DNA of 62,502 nucleotides from an uncultured Collinsella sp. (lineage in GTDB: Bacteria > Actinomycetota > Coriobacteriia > Coriobacteriales > Coriobacteriaceae), in contig URCS01000002.1 in the NCBI GenBank assembly GCA_900546455.1, forward strand, positions 1-62,502. Reading direction: 5' to 3'. Shown one piece after another: positions 7,454 to 15,747 of this stretch. The notes below the pieces were generated by a model. It made no database searches, was not told the DNA's origin, and saw nothing but the letters and a program-made list of their open reading frames with translations. Each line of letters opens with the position of its first letter. The stretch's first letter is position 1. The position numbers and the translations under genes are program-made.

Positions 7454-9241
7454 CTACATCAGGCGCAGGCTGACGTCCTTGAGCTGGGCGCCGGAAACGG
7501 CGCTCGGGGCGCCCGACATGAGGTCGGAGCCGCTGGCCGTCTTGGGGAACGCCATAACGTCGCGGATGGAGTCGGAACCGGTGAGCAGCATGCACACGCG
7601 GTCCAGGCCCAAAGCGAAACCGCCCATCGGGGGCGCACCAAACTTGAGCGCCTCCATGAGGAAGCCAAACTGCGACTCGGCGCGCTCCTCGGTAAAGCCC
7701 AGAAGCTTAAGCATGGACATCTGCATCTCGGCGTTGTGGATACGCATACCGCCGCCGCCAGCCTCAAAGCCGTCCATGACAAAGTCGTAGGTGCACGAAC
7801 CGGCTGCCAGCGGATCGGCCTCGATCTTGGCGATGTCGGTCTCGGTCGGCAGGGTAAAGGGCTGGTGCTCGGCAGCATAGGCCTTGCGATCCTCGTCCCA
7901 ATGGAACAGCGGGAAGTTAACGACCCACAGGAAGTCGTGACCCTCGCGCTTGATCTCGAGCGCATTGGCCATGTGAGAACGCATGCCGCCCAGAATCTCG
8001 TCAGAGAGCAGGCGCGGGCCGGCGGCGAACATCACAAGGTCGCCGGGCTCGACGTCCATGCGCTCGCGCAGAGCGGCCATCTCCTCGTCCGAGAAGAACT
8101 TGACGATGGGGCTGTTGATGGAGCCGTCCTCGCGGAAGGCGATCCATGCCAGGCCCTTGGCGCCAAACGTGGAGGCCACGCCGGCGAGCTTATCGATCTT
8201 GGCACGCGCCCAGGCACCGGCGCCCTTGGCGTTGATGGCCTTGACGACGGAGCCCTCCTCGTTTGCGGCAGTCGCAAAGACCTTGAACTTGGAGTTGGCA
8301 AAGATGTCGGTCAGGTCGACCAGGTGCATGCCATAGCGGGTATCGGGCTTGTCGGAGCCATAGGTGTCCATGGCATCCCAGTAGTTCATACGACGCAGCG
8401 GCGTGGGCATCTCGACACCCATGCGGCCGAAGGCATCGGCAAGAACCTCTTCGAGCGCGCTCATGACATCGTTCTGGTCCACGAAGGACATCTCGATATC
8501 GACCTGGGTGAACTCGGGCTGACGGTCGGCACGCAGGTCCTCGTCGCGGAAGCACTTGGCAACCTGGTAGTAGCGCTCAACGCCACCAACCATGAGCAGC
8601 TGCTTCAGAAGCTGCGGGGACTGCGGCAGGGCGTAGAAGTTGCCCGGCTGGATGCGGCTGGGAACGATGAAGTCGCGGGCGCCCTCGGGCGTGGACTTGA
8701 ACAGGGAGGGCGTCTCGACCTCCATGAACTCACGGTTGTGCAGTGCCTCGCGAATGGCAAAGGTAAAGTCGGAGCGCAGCTTGAGGTTGGCCATCATCTC
8801 GGGACGGCGGAGGTCCAGATAGCGATAGCGCAGGCGGGTGTCCTCGCTGGTCTCGATGCCGTCCTCGATCTGGAACGGCGGGGTGACGGACGTGTTGAGA
8901 ACCTCGGCGTGGTCGGTCAGGACCTCGATCTCGCCGGTCGCGAGCTTGGTGTTGGTGGTCTCCTCGCCACGGGAGCGCACGACGCCGTGGATCTTGATGG
9001 GCCACTCGGGACGCATGGTCTCGGCGATCTTAAAGGCGTCGCCGTCGGAGTGCTCGGGGTCGAAGGTGAGCTGCGTGATGCCCTCGCGGTCGCGAAGATC
9101 GCAGAAGATAAGGCCGCCGTGGTCGCGGCGACGGCTCACCCAACCGGTGAGGGTGACCTCTTCGCCCACGTTCTCGCGGCGAAGCTCGCCGCAGGTACGG
9201 GTGTGCATGGAATGCTCGTCGATGGGACGGGTCTGGCTCAT
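7454..9241 (-). CDS. aspS: Aspartyl-tRNA synthetase
   Basis: The 595-residue class II synthetase has the bacterial-type length. An OB-fold anticodon-binding domain comes first (residues about 15-110, GWVSRRRDHGGLIFCDLRDR). Motif 2 follows near residue 220 (CFRDEDLRADRQPEFTQ, then QVDIEMSF). The bacterial GAD insertion covers about 290-420, and motif 3 is GFALGLDRVCMLL near residue 530. It charges tRNA-Asp (or Asp/Asn if it is non-discriminating). No Asp/Glu amidotransferase is in view, so that cannot be decided. ATG 9241 has GGAGG at 9 nt. It is transcribed alone between a leader hairpin and its own terminator. Confidence 0.97.
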   Translation of the reverse strand: MSQTRPIDEHSMHTRTCGELRRENVGEEVTLTGWVSRRRDHGGLIFCDLRDREGITQLTFDPEHSDGDAFKIAETMRPEWPIKIHGVVRSRGEETTNTKLATGEIEVLTDHAEVLNTSVTPPFQIEDGIETSEDTRLRYRYLDLRRPEMMANLKLRSDFTFAIREALHNREFMEVETPSLFKSTPEGARDFIVPSRIQPGNFYALPQSPQLLKQLLMVGGVERYYQVAKCFRDEDLRADRQPEFTQVDIEMSFVDQNDVMSALEEVLADAFGRMGVEMPTPLRRMNYWDAMDTYGSDKPDTRYGMHLVDLTDIFANSKFKVFATAANEEGSVVKAINAKGAGAWARAKIDKLAGVASTFGAKGLAWIAFREDGSINSPIVKFFSDEEMAALRERMDVEPGDLVMFAAGPRLLSDEILGGMRSHMANALEIKREGHDFLWVVNFPLFHWDEDRKAYAAEHQPFTLPTETDIAKIEADPLAAGSCTYDFVMDGFEAGGGGMRIHNAEMQMSMLKLLGFTEERAESQFGFLMEALKFGAPPMGGFALGLDRVCMLLTGSDSIRDVMAFPKTASGSDLMSGAPSAVSGAQLKDVSLRLM

Positions 9242-9268
9242 ACCAGTGATCCTCCTTTATGGATCTGT

Positions 9269-9293
9269 GCCGCCCCGTGTCGTTCCGGGCGGC
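9269..9293 (-). promoter_or_regulatory. Hairpin in the aspS 5' leader
   Basis: GCCGCCC (9269-9275) pairs with GGGCGGC (9287-9293), ending 27 nt before the aspS start codon. It could be part of a leader control element or only a stable stem; no T-box-like features were found. Confidence 0.35.
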
Positions 9294-9497
9294 GTCGTAC
9301 AGATTTGCCCAGCCTGCGTAAACCGCGCAGCCAGACATGGCGTTCTATCTTATCGCACCTGTGTCGATGTGCCGCGGAAAAGTAGCTCCTGCCCAAAGAC
9401 TTGACGGAGACGAAACAATTGACGCACCGCGGCACCCGCCCGCGCTCGTCACGTGCGACAATGTGCCCCAATACAACTGCACTCGGAAAGGCCCGCC

Positions 9498-10133
9498 ATG
9501 ACTGCACGCCTCATCGTTATGGATATCGACTCCACGCTCATCGACCAGGAGGTCATCGACCTGTTGGGCGAGGAGGCCGGCGTAGGCGAGCAAGTGGCGA
9601 AGATCACTGAGCGCGCCATGCGCGGCGAACTGGACTTTAAGCAGGCGCTCGAGGAGCGCGTTGGGCTGCTTGCCGGCTTGGACGAGAGTGTGTTCGAGCG
9701 TACCTTTGAGCGCGTGACGTTTACTCCTGGCGCGCTGGAGCTTGTGCGCTCGGCGCACAGCAAGGGCTGGAAGGTCGGCGTGGTAAGCGGCGGCTTCCAC
9801 GAGGTCGCCGACAAGATCGTGGCCGCCGCGGGCATCGATTTTTGCCTGGCTAACCGCCTAGAGGTCGTGGACGGCAAGCTCACCGGTAAGCTGGCGGCAG
9901 ACATCGTGACCAAGGAATCCAAGCTCATCCGGCTGCTGGATTGGGCAGTCGAGTGCGGTGTCGATATGGCCCACACCGTCGCGATCGGCGACGGGGCAAA
10001 CGATATCCCTATGATTCAGGCCGCGGGCACGGGCATCGCGTTTTGTGCCAAGCCCAAGACGCGCGAAGCCGCCCCGTTTGCCATCGACGAGCGCAACCTG
10101 ATGCTCGCCATGGACATCATCCTGCGCGACTAG
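9498..10133 (+). CDS. serB: HAD-family phosphoserine phosphatase
   Basis: The 211-residue haloacid dehalogenase-type phosphatase shows all SerB-like motifs: motif I MDIDSTLID (nucleophile D9, D11), motif II VVSGGF (about residue 95) and motif III IGDGANDIPMI (about residue 168). The small helical cap (VAKITERAMRGELDF) is typical of phosphoserine phosphatases. It would carry out the last step of serine synthesis in the cytoplasm. ATG 9498 (MTARLIVMDID) is chosen because AAAGG lies 6 nt upstream and the extra 15 residues of the longer frame have no counterpart in the family. A SerB-like phosphatase with another phosphomonoester substrate is possible. The larBC operon starts 113 bp downstream. 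Confidence 0.88.
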   Translation: MTARLIVMDIDSTLIDQEVIDLLGEEAGVGEQVAKITERAMRGELDFKQALEERVGLLAGLDESVFERTFERVTFTPGALELVRSAHSKGWKVGVVSGGFHEVADKIVAAAGIDFCLANRLEVVDGKLTGKLAADIVTKESKLIRLLDWAVECGVDMAHTVAIGDGANDIPMIQAAGTGIAFCAKPKTREAAPFAIDERNLMLAMDIILRD

Positions 10134-10169
10134 TCGATCCGTCTAACAATTGAATCAGTCTGTCCTATA

Positions 10170-10203
10170 GTTTCCGAACAATTTTGTTTTAGTGTTCGGA
10201 AAC
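10170..10203. promoter_or_regulatory. 11-bp inverted repeat upstream of larB (candidate operator)
   Basis: GTTTCCGAACA (10170-10180) and TGTTCGGAAAC (10193-10203) are perfect inverted copies 12 bp apart. A weak promoter candidate follows (TTCGGA, 17 bp, TAGACT), with its -35 inside the right arm. An operator for the lar regulator or a serB terminator are both possible; no U-run follows on either strand. Confidence 0.5.
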
Positions 10204-10246
10204 ATACCTTTGAGTGCTAGACTTTGCGCCGTCGAAGGGAACATAT

Positions 10247-11029
10247 ATGGATAAGCGAGATCTTGAGCAGTTGCTGAGCGATGTTGCCGACGGAGCAGTC
10301 GCCCCGGCAGTCGCCCTCACACGCATCCAGACGGCGCCGACCGCCGATCTGGGTTTTGCGCAGCTCGATCTTTCGCGCGGGGTGCGCCAGGGAGCCGGCG
10401 AGGTTGTCTACGGTGCCGGTAAAACCGCCGAGCAGATTGCCGCCATTATCGAAGCGCTGCGCGATGCCGGTCAGGAGCGCATCCTGGTCACGCGCCTGGA
10501 CAGCGAAAAAGCAGCCCGCACCTCGGAGCTCCTCGGCAACGGCATCGACCTGGGGTATATCCCGAACGCACAGCTCGCCCTCGTGGGCGGCAAGCCCTCC
10601 CCTACTGGCAACGGACGCATCGTCGTCGCCTGCGCCGGCACGAGCGACTTGCCCGTCGCCGAGGAAGCCGCGTTGACGGCCGAATTCTATGGCAACGAGG
10701 TCGACCGCCTCTACGACGTGGGTGTTGCCGGCCTGCACCGCCTGCTCGCGCATGCCGAGGAACTTGCACAGGCGCAGGTGGTCATCGCCATCGCCGGCAT
10801 GGAGGGCGCGTTGGCGAGCGTTGTCGGCGGCCTGGTGAGCTGTCCGGTCATCGCCGTTCCCACCAGCGTGGGCTACGGCGCAAGTTTTGGTGGCGTAGCC
10901 GCACTGCTCGCCATGCTCAACTCCTGTGCCAGCGGCGTATCGGTCGTCAATATCGACAACGGCTTTGGTGCCGCCTACCAGGCAAGTCTTATCAATCATC
11001 TGAGCGCCGGCACGCCCCACGCCCGTTAA
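10247..11029 (+). CDS. larB: LarB, nickel-pincer cofactor biosynthesis carboxylase/hydrolase
   Basis: The 260-residue protein is a LarB family member. LarB carboxylates nicotinic acid adenine dinucleotide and cleaves it to the dicarboxylated mononucleotide, the first step to the nickel-pincer nucleotide cofactor of lactate racemase. Its carboxy-terminal half is related to PurE (AIR carboxylase): IAIAGMEGALASVVGGLV and PVIAVPTSVGYGASFGG (residues about 175-225). The amino-terminal LDLSRGVRQGAGEVVYGAGKT (about 42-62) is a LarB hallmark. ATG 10247 (MDKRDLEQ) follows GAAGGGA; the longer frame has no ribosome site. larC begins 10 bp downstream. larA is on the opposite strand nearby; no larE is seen in this window. 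Confidence 0.93.
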   Translation: MDKRDLEQLLSDVADGAVAPAVALTRIQTAPTADLGFAQLDLSRGVRQGAGEVVYGAGKTAEQIAAIIEALRDAGQERILVTRLDSEKAARTSELLGNGIDLGYIPNAQLALVGGKPSPTGNGRIVVACAGTSDLPVAEEAALTAEFYGNEVDRLYDVGVAGLHRLLAHAEELAQAQVVIAIAGMEGALASVVGGLVSCPVIAVPTSVGYGASFGGVAALLAMLNSCASGVSVVNIDNGFGAAYQASLINHLSAGTPHAR

Positions 11030-11039
11030 GGAGCATTCC

Positions 11040-11957
11040 ATGTCCAACCATCAGCACACGCTTATCATCGACGGCACCTCGGGCATCAGCGGCGACATGA
11101 CCGTCGCGGCCCTGCTCGACCTGGGCGCCAGCGAGGAGCACCTGCGCGAACAGCTCGCCACACTGCCGGTCGACGGCTTTACGATCGCCGTCACGCGTGC
11201 AAACAAGCATGGCATCGACGCCTGCGATTTCGACATCCAGCTTGCAGAGGAGCTCGAGAACCACGATCACGATATGGCCTGGCTCTACGGCAACGAAGCA
11301 ACTGCCGAGCACACGCACGAACATGAGCACCACCATCATGACCACGACGAGCACGAACACGAACACACACACGAGCATGACCATGAGGCCCACGGCCATG
11401 GCCACGAGGGCCATCATCACGCCCACCACCATCACCGTCGTTCTTTGGCGGACGTCACCGCCATCATCGATGGCTCGCAGCTAAGCGATGGCGCCAAGCG
11501 TCGCGCTCTCGCCATCTTTACCGCACTCGCTGCCGCCGAGGCCAAGGCTCACGGCAAAACGCCCGAGACCGTCCTGTTTCACGAGGTAGGCGCCGTCGAC
11601 TCCATCGTCGACGTCTGCTCGGTCGCCATCTGCCTCGATGACCTTGGTATCGAGGATATTGTCGTCGAGTCGCTCTCCGAGGGCCACGGAACCATCCGCT
11701 GCGCCCACGGCCTCATGCCCATTCCCGTCCCCGCTGTCGTCAACCTGTGCCAGGCGGGCAATATCGCCCTCACGCCTGCACCGGTCGCCGGCGAGCTCGT
11801 GACGCCCACGGGCGCCGCCATCGTCGCCGCACTGCGCACGTCCGAGCACCTGCCAGCCCGCTACCACATCGAAGCCGTCGGCTACGGCGCCGGCAAGCGC
11901 CCCTACGAGGGCTGCTCCGGCACGCTCCGTTGTCTGCTCGTTCACGTGGATGCATAG
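11040..11957 (+). CDS. larC: LarC amino-terminal part (nickel insertion) with His-rich loop; no carboxy-terminal domain
   Basis: The 305-residue protein matches the amino-terminal part of LarC, the CTP-dependent nickel insertase that completes the nickel-pincer cofactor. The start IIDGTSGISGDMTVAALLDLGA and the later FHEVGAVDSIVDVCSVAICL, SEGHGTIRCAHGLMPIPVPA and GELVTPTGAAIVAAL are characteristic. Residues about 87-134 form a very His-rich stretch, presumably a nickel-binding loop. Full LarC is usually about 400-420 residues, with a second domain (DDMTPE-type motif) that binds CTP. Here the frame ends at LRCLLVHVDA and the next gene starts 2 bp later, so that domain is missing from this locus. 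In Lactobacillus plantarum LarC is made from larC1/larC2 by frameshifting; no larC2 frame follows here. Confidence 0.88.
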   Translation: MSNHQHTLIIDGTSGISGDMTVAALLDLGASEEHLREQLATLPVDGFTIAVTRANKHGIDACDFDIQLAEELENHDHDMAWLYGNEATAEHTHEHEHHHHDHDEHEHEHTHEHDHEAHGHGHEGHHHAHHHHRRSLADVTAIIDGSQLSDGAKRRALAIFTALAAAEAKAHGKTPETVLFHEVGAVDSIVDVCSVAICLDDLGIEDIVVESLSEGHGTIRCAHGLMPIPVPAVVNLCQAGNIALTPAPVAGELVTPTGAAIVAALRTSEHLPARYHIEAVGYGAGKRPYEGCSGTLRCLLVHVDA

Positions 11958-11959
11958 CC

Positions 11960-12499
11960 ATGGATGCCCGCAAAGAAAAAAGCCGCGCTGCCATCGTCGC
12001 GGCGTTCTCCGAGCTGCTACGCGAAGAGGACTACGGCAAGATTACCGTCGGCGACATCATCGCGCGCGCTCACGTAGGCCGCGCGACATTCTACGGCCTC
12101 TTTAAGAGCAAAGACGACCTACTGTCCGAGCTCGTGAGCGACATCTGCACCCACGCCCTCGACGACGATGGCACACCGCTCGACGACCCACTCGTGCAGG
12201 TCGATCATATCCTCAACAACCTCTGGGAACGCCGTCAGGGCGTTCGAGCCCTCGTAGCCGGCGCCGGCTCCCGCGTCTTCGCCGACTGTCTCCGCAAGAC
12301 CATCATGTCACGCGCAGCCGAAACCGTCCCCGCCGACCCCGCAGGCCCCGCCGGCACCATGGACCGCAGCTTCCTACTACACCACATAGCCTCAAGCTTC
12401 GTAGCCACCATCCAATGGTGGGCCTGGCACAACTTTCAAGTAGACAAAGCCGACGTAGCCAAAGACTACTTATCGGCCATAAAACCCCTCTTCAACTAA
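11960..12499 (+). CDS. TetR/AcrR-family regulator
   Basis: The 179-residue regulator has an amino-terminal TetR helix-turn-helix (residues about 8-50: AAIVAAFSELLREEDYGKIT, then VGDIIARAHVGRATFYGLFK). The rest is a helical ligand/dimerisation domain ending in a TetR_C-like stretch (about 80-175). It begins 2 bp after the larC stop, so it is part of the larBC operon and probably controls lar gene expression. That differs from lactobacilli, where a Crp/Fnr-type LarR does so. The inducer is unknown. The 167 bp after its stop hold nothing I recognise before the palindrome at 12667. Confidence 0.88.
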   Translation: MDARKEKSRAAIVAAFSELLREEDYGKITVGDIIARAHVGRATFYGLFKSKDDLLSELVSDICTHALDDDGTPLDDPLVQVDHILNNLWERRQGVRALVAGAGSRVFADCLRKTIMSRAAETVPADPAGPAGTMDRSFLLHHIASSFVATIQWWAWHNFQVDKADVAKDYLSAIKPLFN

Positions 12500-12666
12500 G
12501 TAAGAACATCATCCCAAAGCATCGCCCCAACCCAGGGCGCCACGCATCCCAAAGTGTCACTCGCGCTTCACCGCCCCCAACAGCAACAAGCCCCTCCCAT
12601 CCAAATCCAAATTCAGATTTATATGTTGGGCTGCTTGTTCCAACGCGGCCAAGATCCCGCAGCTGT

Positions 12667-12781
12667 CCGCATGGGGTAACTTCCCAGCGCATTCCGCAGG
12701 ACGAAAGAACCCCCGCCGCACGAAGTGCGCAGCGGGGGTTCTTTCATGTCCGAGGACGCGCTGGGAAGTTACCCCATGCGG
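12667..12781. repeat. Nested palindrome between convergent lar operons (N1)
   Basis: A perfect 24-bp outer stem (12667-12690 / 12758-12781) encloses an inner 14-bp terminator-like stem (GAAAGAACCCCCGC 12703-12716 / 12732-12745) tipped by CGCACGAAGTGCG. The two stems are separated by ATTCCGCAGGAC on the left and ATGTCCGAGGAC on the right. It probably terminates both the larBC-TetR and larAD transcripts, although U-runs are weak. Confidence 0.9.
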
Positions 12782-12807
12782 CCAGCGGACAACTATGTAG
12801 CCTCAGA

Positions 12808-13539
12808 CTAGAACATGCCCAAGAAACCGTGCACAAACAGCGCGGCCAGAGCGGCACCGATAAACGGTGCGATGCCAGGAACGAGCAGGCCGTACTTCCA
12901 GTTGTTGTCAGCCTTGTTCTTAATCGGCAGCACCTGATAGGCCATGCGAGGACCAAGGTCACGAGCCTGGTTCATGGCGAAGCCGGTGATGCCGCCCATG
13001 CCCATGCCAACAGCCCAAACGATCAGACCGACGCAGATGGCGAGCATCAAAACGTTCTCGCCGGCGCGGCTAGCGGCAGCAAGGATGGCGCTGATGAACA
13101 CAAAGGTGCAGATGGCCTCGCAGAAGAAGTCGCGAGCATAGTTCGTACCCTCGGTGGCGGGGTTGGTCGAGAAGATATTGCGCTGGGCAATAGGGTCGAC
13201 GACGCCCTCGGAAGCCTTGAACTCATCGGCATACATCAACCACGCGATCACGGCACCCGCAAAGCCGCCGAGCATATCGGCAATCATGAAGGGGATGCAG
13301 CTGCTCCACGGCACCAGGCCTACGATGCACTGGGCAAGCACCATGGCGGGGTTCATGCACACGGCGCCGCCAAAGACAAACAGGCAGACCGAGATGCCAA
13401 AAGACCAGGTGGTGATGGCAAACATGTGACCGGAGCCCTGATACTTGGTGCCCTTGAGCACGGTATCGCAGTGCACGCCCACGCCAAAGATGATCATGAG
13501 GGCCGTTGCGCCGAATTCGCAGAGGAGTTTGGTAAGCAT
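12808..13539 (-). CDS. larD: MIP-family channel, lactate-channel LarD type
   Basis: The 243-residue aquaporin/glycerol-facilitator protein has six membrane segments and two half-helix loops. The first loop keeps the NPA signature (N63-P64-A65 in CMNPAMVLAQ). The second reads N190-Q191-A192-R193 (AMNQARDLGPR), so proline is replaced by glutamine, while the following ARDLGPR matches the glycerol-facilitator subgroup. It is directly downstream of larA (49 bp gap) in the same direction. That supports the LarD role: passage of lactic acid, rather than glycerol, through the membrane. The start at ATG 13539 has AAGG about 6 nt upstream. Water or glycerol transport is the main alternative. Confidence 0.82.
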   Translation of the reverse strand: MLTKLLCEFGATALMIIFGVGVHCDTVLKGTKYQGSGHMFAITTWSFGISVCLFVFGGAVCMNPAMVLAQCIVGLVPWSSCIPFMIADMLGGFAGAVIAWLMYADEFKASEGVVDPIAQRNIFSTNPATEGTNYARDFFCEAICTFVFISAILAAASRAGENVLMLAICVGLIVWAVGMGMGGITGFAMNQARDLGPRMAYQVLPIKNKADNNWKYGLLVPGIAPFIGAALAALFVHGFLGMF

Positions 13540-13588
13540 AAAACCTTATCTTTCTTGTCGGTTATAAACGATTCGTTTAGGCCGCGTA

Positions 13589-14866
13589 CTAGTGCTGAGC
13601 GACGACAACGCCCAGGCCATCGGGAATGACGGCCACCTTGGCATCGGCACCCTTCATCTCAAAGGCGAGCTTGAGCGCCTCATCGAGGGTGTTGACCGGC
13701 GTCATGTGCATATCCTTGATCATCTGGTGATCGCACAGGTCGGTGACCATGATCACAGGGTGATGCGCCAGGATGCGGGCAAAGATCTGGCTCGTCCACT
13801 GGTCGGGCAGGGTCTCGTCCTTAGGACGGTCGATGCAGGCACGCTCAAACTCCGCCGGATCGTTGTCGGCGATGTTGTGATAGAAGCCCTCGCCACCGTG
13901 GCCGTCGGCACAACCGGCGACGTCGATGATCACGCCGCCCTCGGGAAGCGTGGCCTCGGCAGAGCACATGCCCTTCACGGCCTGATAGATGTTCTGGTCG
14001 AGCGGGTAGCCGCCGTTGGTGGTGATGGCGATCTCGCACTCGACGGGCTCAACGCCGGCAAGGCTCTTCACGAACTCGCAGCCAGCCTCGTGTGCCTTAT
14101 GGATGTCGCCTGCAAAGGAGCCGATAACCTCATGCTTGCCGTTGAGCACCACGTTGAGCACAAAGGCAAGGTGAGCCATCTCGGCAGCGGCAAACATGTC
14201 CTCGCTCACGTGGTTGTGGCACAGGTTGCCGGCACGCGAATGGGAATCGTTCACAAACTGACCGTTGTGGTTGTACATGATGGTCTTGTAGCTGGCGATG
14301 CCAGGCAAGACGGACTTGCGGCTACCAGAGAAACCGGCAAAGAAGTGCGGCTCAATAAAGCCCTCGGCAAGCAGCAGATCGCAATCGGCGGCAATCTTGT
14401 TGATGATGCACTCGCCACCAGAAGGCAGGGTGCCGATCTTTTTCATCATGCTGTCGTCAGTCGCGACGTGCATAACGATTTCCTCGTTGGCAACGATCTC
14501 CTCGCCGTACTTGTTGACGAGTTCCTCATGCGTCGACGGACGATGCATACCCGTAGCAACCAAAATGCGCACGCGAGCCTCGGGCGCAGCGGAATGGATG
14601 TGATGCAGCAGAATAGGCATCGTCACACGCGAGGGAACGGGACGCGTATGATCGGAGCTAATAATGACAATATCCTTCTTGCCAGCACAAAGCTCCTCGA
14701 GCGACGGCGAGCCATAAGGGTTGGCAAGCGACTCCTCTACCAGCTCTTCCTGCGATTTCGTGGTCTTAAACTCGTTTTGATGACCTTCCATCACACCCGC
14801 GAAGTTCTTATCCTCGAGCTCCAGATGCAACGTCTTGTGGTCAAACGGCAGTTCACATTCAAACAA
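13589..14866 (-). CDS. larA: Lactate racemase LarA
   Basis: The 425-residue protein interconverts D- and L-lactate with a nickel-pincer nucleotide cofactor. All known working residues fall at the same numbers as in the Lactobacillus plantarum enzyme: D72 and R75 (SDHTRPVPS, substrate), H108 (ATGMHRPST, proton transfer), H174 (EPHFFAGFSG), K184 (SRKSVLPGI, covalent cofactor link) and H200 (MYNHNGQF, nickel ligand). The carboxy-terminal KVAVIPDGLGVVV is also typical. Close relatives racemise other 2-hydroxy acids, so lactate is the likely but not proven substrate. It forms an operon with larD; larB and larC face it from the other side of palindrome N1. The cofactor still needs LarE, not found in this window. 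Confidence 0.93.
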   Translation of the reverse strand: MFECELPFDHKTLHLELEDKNFAGVMEGHQNEFKTTKSQEELVEESLANPYGSPSLEELCAGKKDIVIISSDHTRPVPSRVTMPILLHHIHSAAPEARVRILVATGMHRPSTHEELVNKYGEEIVANEEIVMHVATDDSMMKKIGTLPSGGECIINKIAADCDLLLAEGFIEPHFFAGFSGSRKSVLPGIASYKTIMYNHNGQFVNDSHSRAGNLCHNHVSEDMFAAAEMAHLAFVLNVVLNGKHEVIGSFAGDIHKAHEAGCEFVKSLAGVEPVECEIAITTNGGYPLDQNIYQAVKGMCSAEATLPEGGVIIDVAGCADGHGGEGFYHNIADNDPAEFERACIDRPKDETLPDQWTSQIFARILAHHPVIMVTDLCDHQMIKDMHMTPVNTLDEALKLAFEMKGADAKVAVIPDGLGVVVAQH

Positions 14867-15597
14867 TGACGAGCGCCCTCTTCCTTTTCAACTGACACAC
14901 TAGATAAACCGTTGGAAGAATACGCCGCTCACCGAAAAACACCACCGTCCACCGACTCATTAACACAACGTTCATATTTGACCCACAACAAAACGGCCAC
15001 GATCCCAAACGGGACCGCAGCCGCCTGTCAAAGACACTATAGACAGGATGATTTACGCAGCGCCGAGGCAAACATCTAGTCCGAGACGTACGCACGTAAG
15101 CCATTTTGCATAAATTCGTTAATTAATTGCATAAGATGGCGCATGGATTTCTGGCCATAACTGGGTAGTACCCTCCGGAGCGTGCATTTTTGCGAGTATT
15201 CAGCATCGCGGGATAAGATTTTGGTGCCAAAAATCTTTCAAAAGGTAGATAGTCCTCATGACTCGACCCATCTGGATAGCATGCGGCGAGAAACCAGCCA
15301 TATATGATCGTCGCCAAAGCCCAATCGTCGTGCAAAAGCATCAACAAAGGCAGCGAAAGCCGGCTATGGCCTTATGCATCAATCTTTGGCTGCTGAAAAC
15401 TCCGTTTTTTGCACGTCGCCCCAAGCACCACCCTCACCCAGCGGCTGATCCGCCGAAGACCGGACATCGCAGGGCCCGCCATTAGTTTACTTTTAGGCAC
15501 ACTCCGCAGGACGCAAGAAGCCCTCGCCGCACTCCACATTAAGCGCGAAGCGCGCCATTATCCCCTTCAGCCCCAATCCCTGAAGACCGAGGACGAA
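14867..15597. other. Long gap upstream of larA: no supported gene
   Basis: About 730 bp without a convincing gene. Near 15025-15046 lies CTGTC-N12-GACAG, a possible operator upstream of larA. Around 15108-15136 the minus strand has two TTATGCA copies 21 bp apart. An AT-richer stretch (15120-15420) can be read as a 74-codon minus-strand frame (15347-15123), but it has no good ribosome site and no recognisable family. From 15500 (ACTCCGCAGGACG) to 15597 (ACCGAGGACG) the internal-loop motifs of the adjoining palindrome recur, suggesting a decayed tandem copy of it. Confidence 0.4.
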
Positions 15598-15724
15598 GGG
15601 GCCCGATGGGTTTCCCTATGAATGCATTCCGCAGCACGAAGCCCCCTTATCCGCAGCTCCGAAGGAGCAGGATAAGGGGGCTTCAAGTGCGAGGACGCAT
15701 TCAGAGGGAAACCCATCGGGCCCC
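15598..15724. repeat. Nested palindrome downstream of ppc (N2)
   Basis: A perfect 20-bp outer stem (15598-15617 / 15705-15724) is followed by a 6-bp step (GAATGC 15620-15625 / GCATTC 15697-15702) and a 15-bp inner stem (15638-15652 / 15670-15684) with a CTCC/GGAG tip. The internal loop is ATTCCGCAGCAC on the left and AAGTGCGAGGAC on the right, matching N1 at all but the covarying position. It sits 24 bp past the ppc stop and probably ends that transcript. Confidence 0.9.
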
Positions 15725-15747
15725 GGTGAGAGCCACAGGGCTATCGA

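Noticed and set aside
9242..9340. T-box or other riboswitch before aspS or serS
   Set aside because: No T-box sequence, no specifier loop and no antiterminator; only a simple GC stem before aspS.
7178..9385. 735-codon plus-strand reading frame over aspS
   Set aside because: It is antisense to a clearly recognised synthetase. High-GC codon bias keeps the opposite frame open, and the predicted protein is His/Gly/Ala-rich with no family features.
15123..15347. 74-codon minus-strand gene
   Set aside because: Possible but unsupported: no good ribosome site, no recognisable domain, in a region better described as gene-free.
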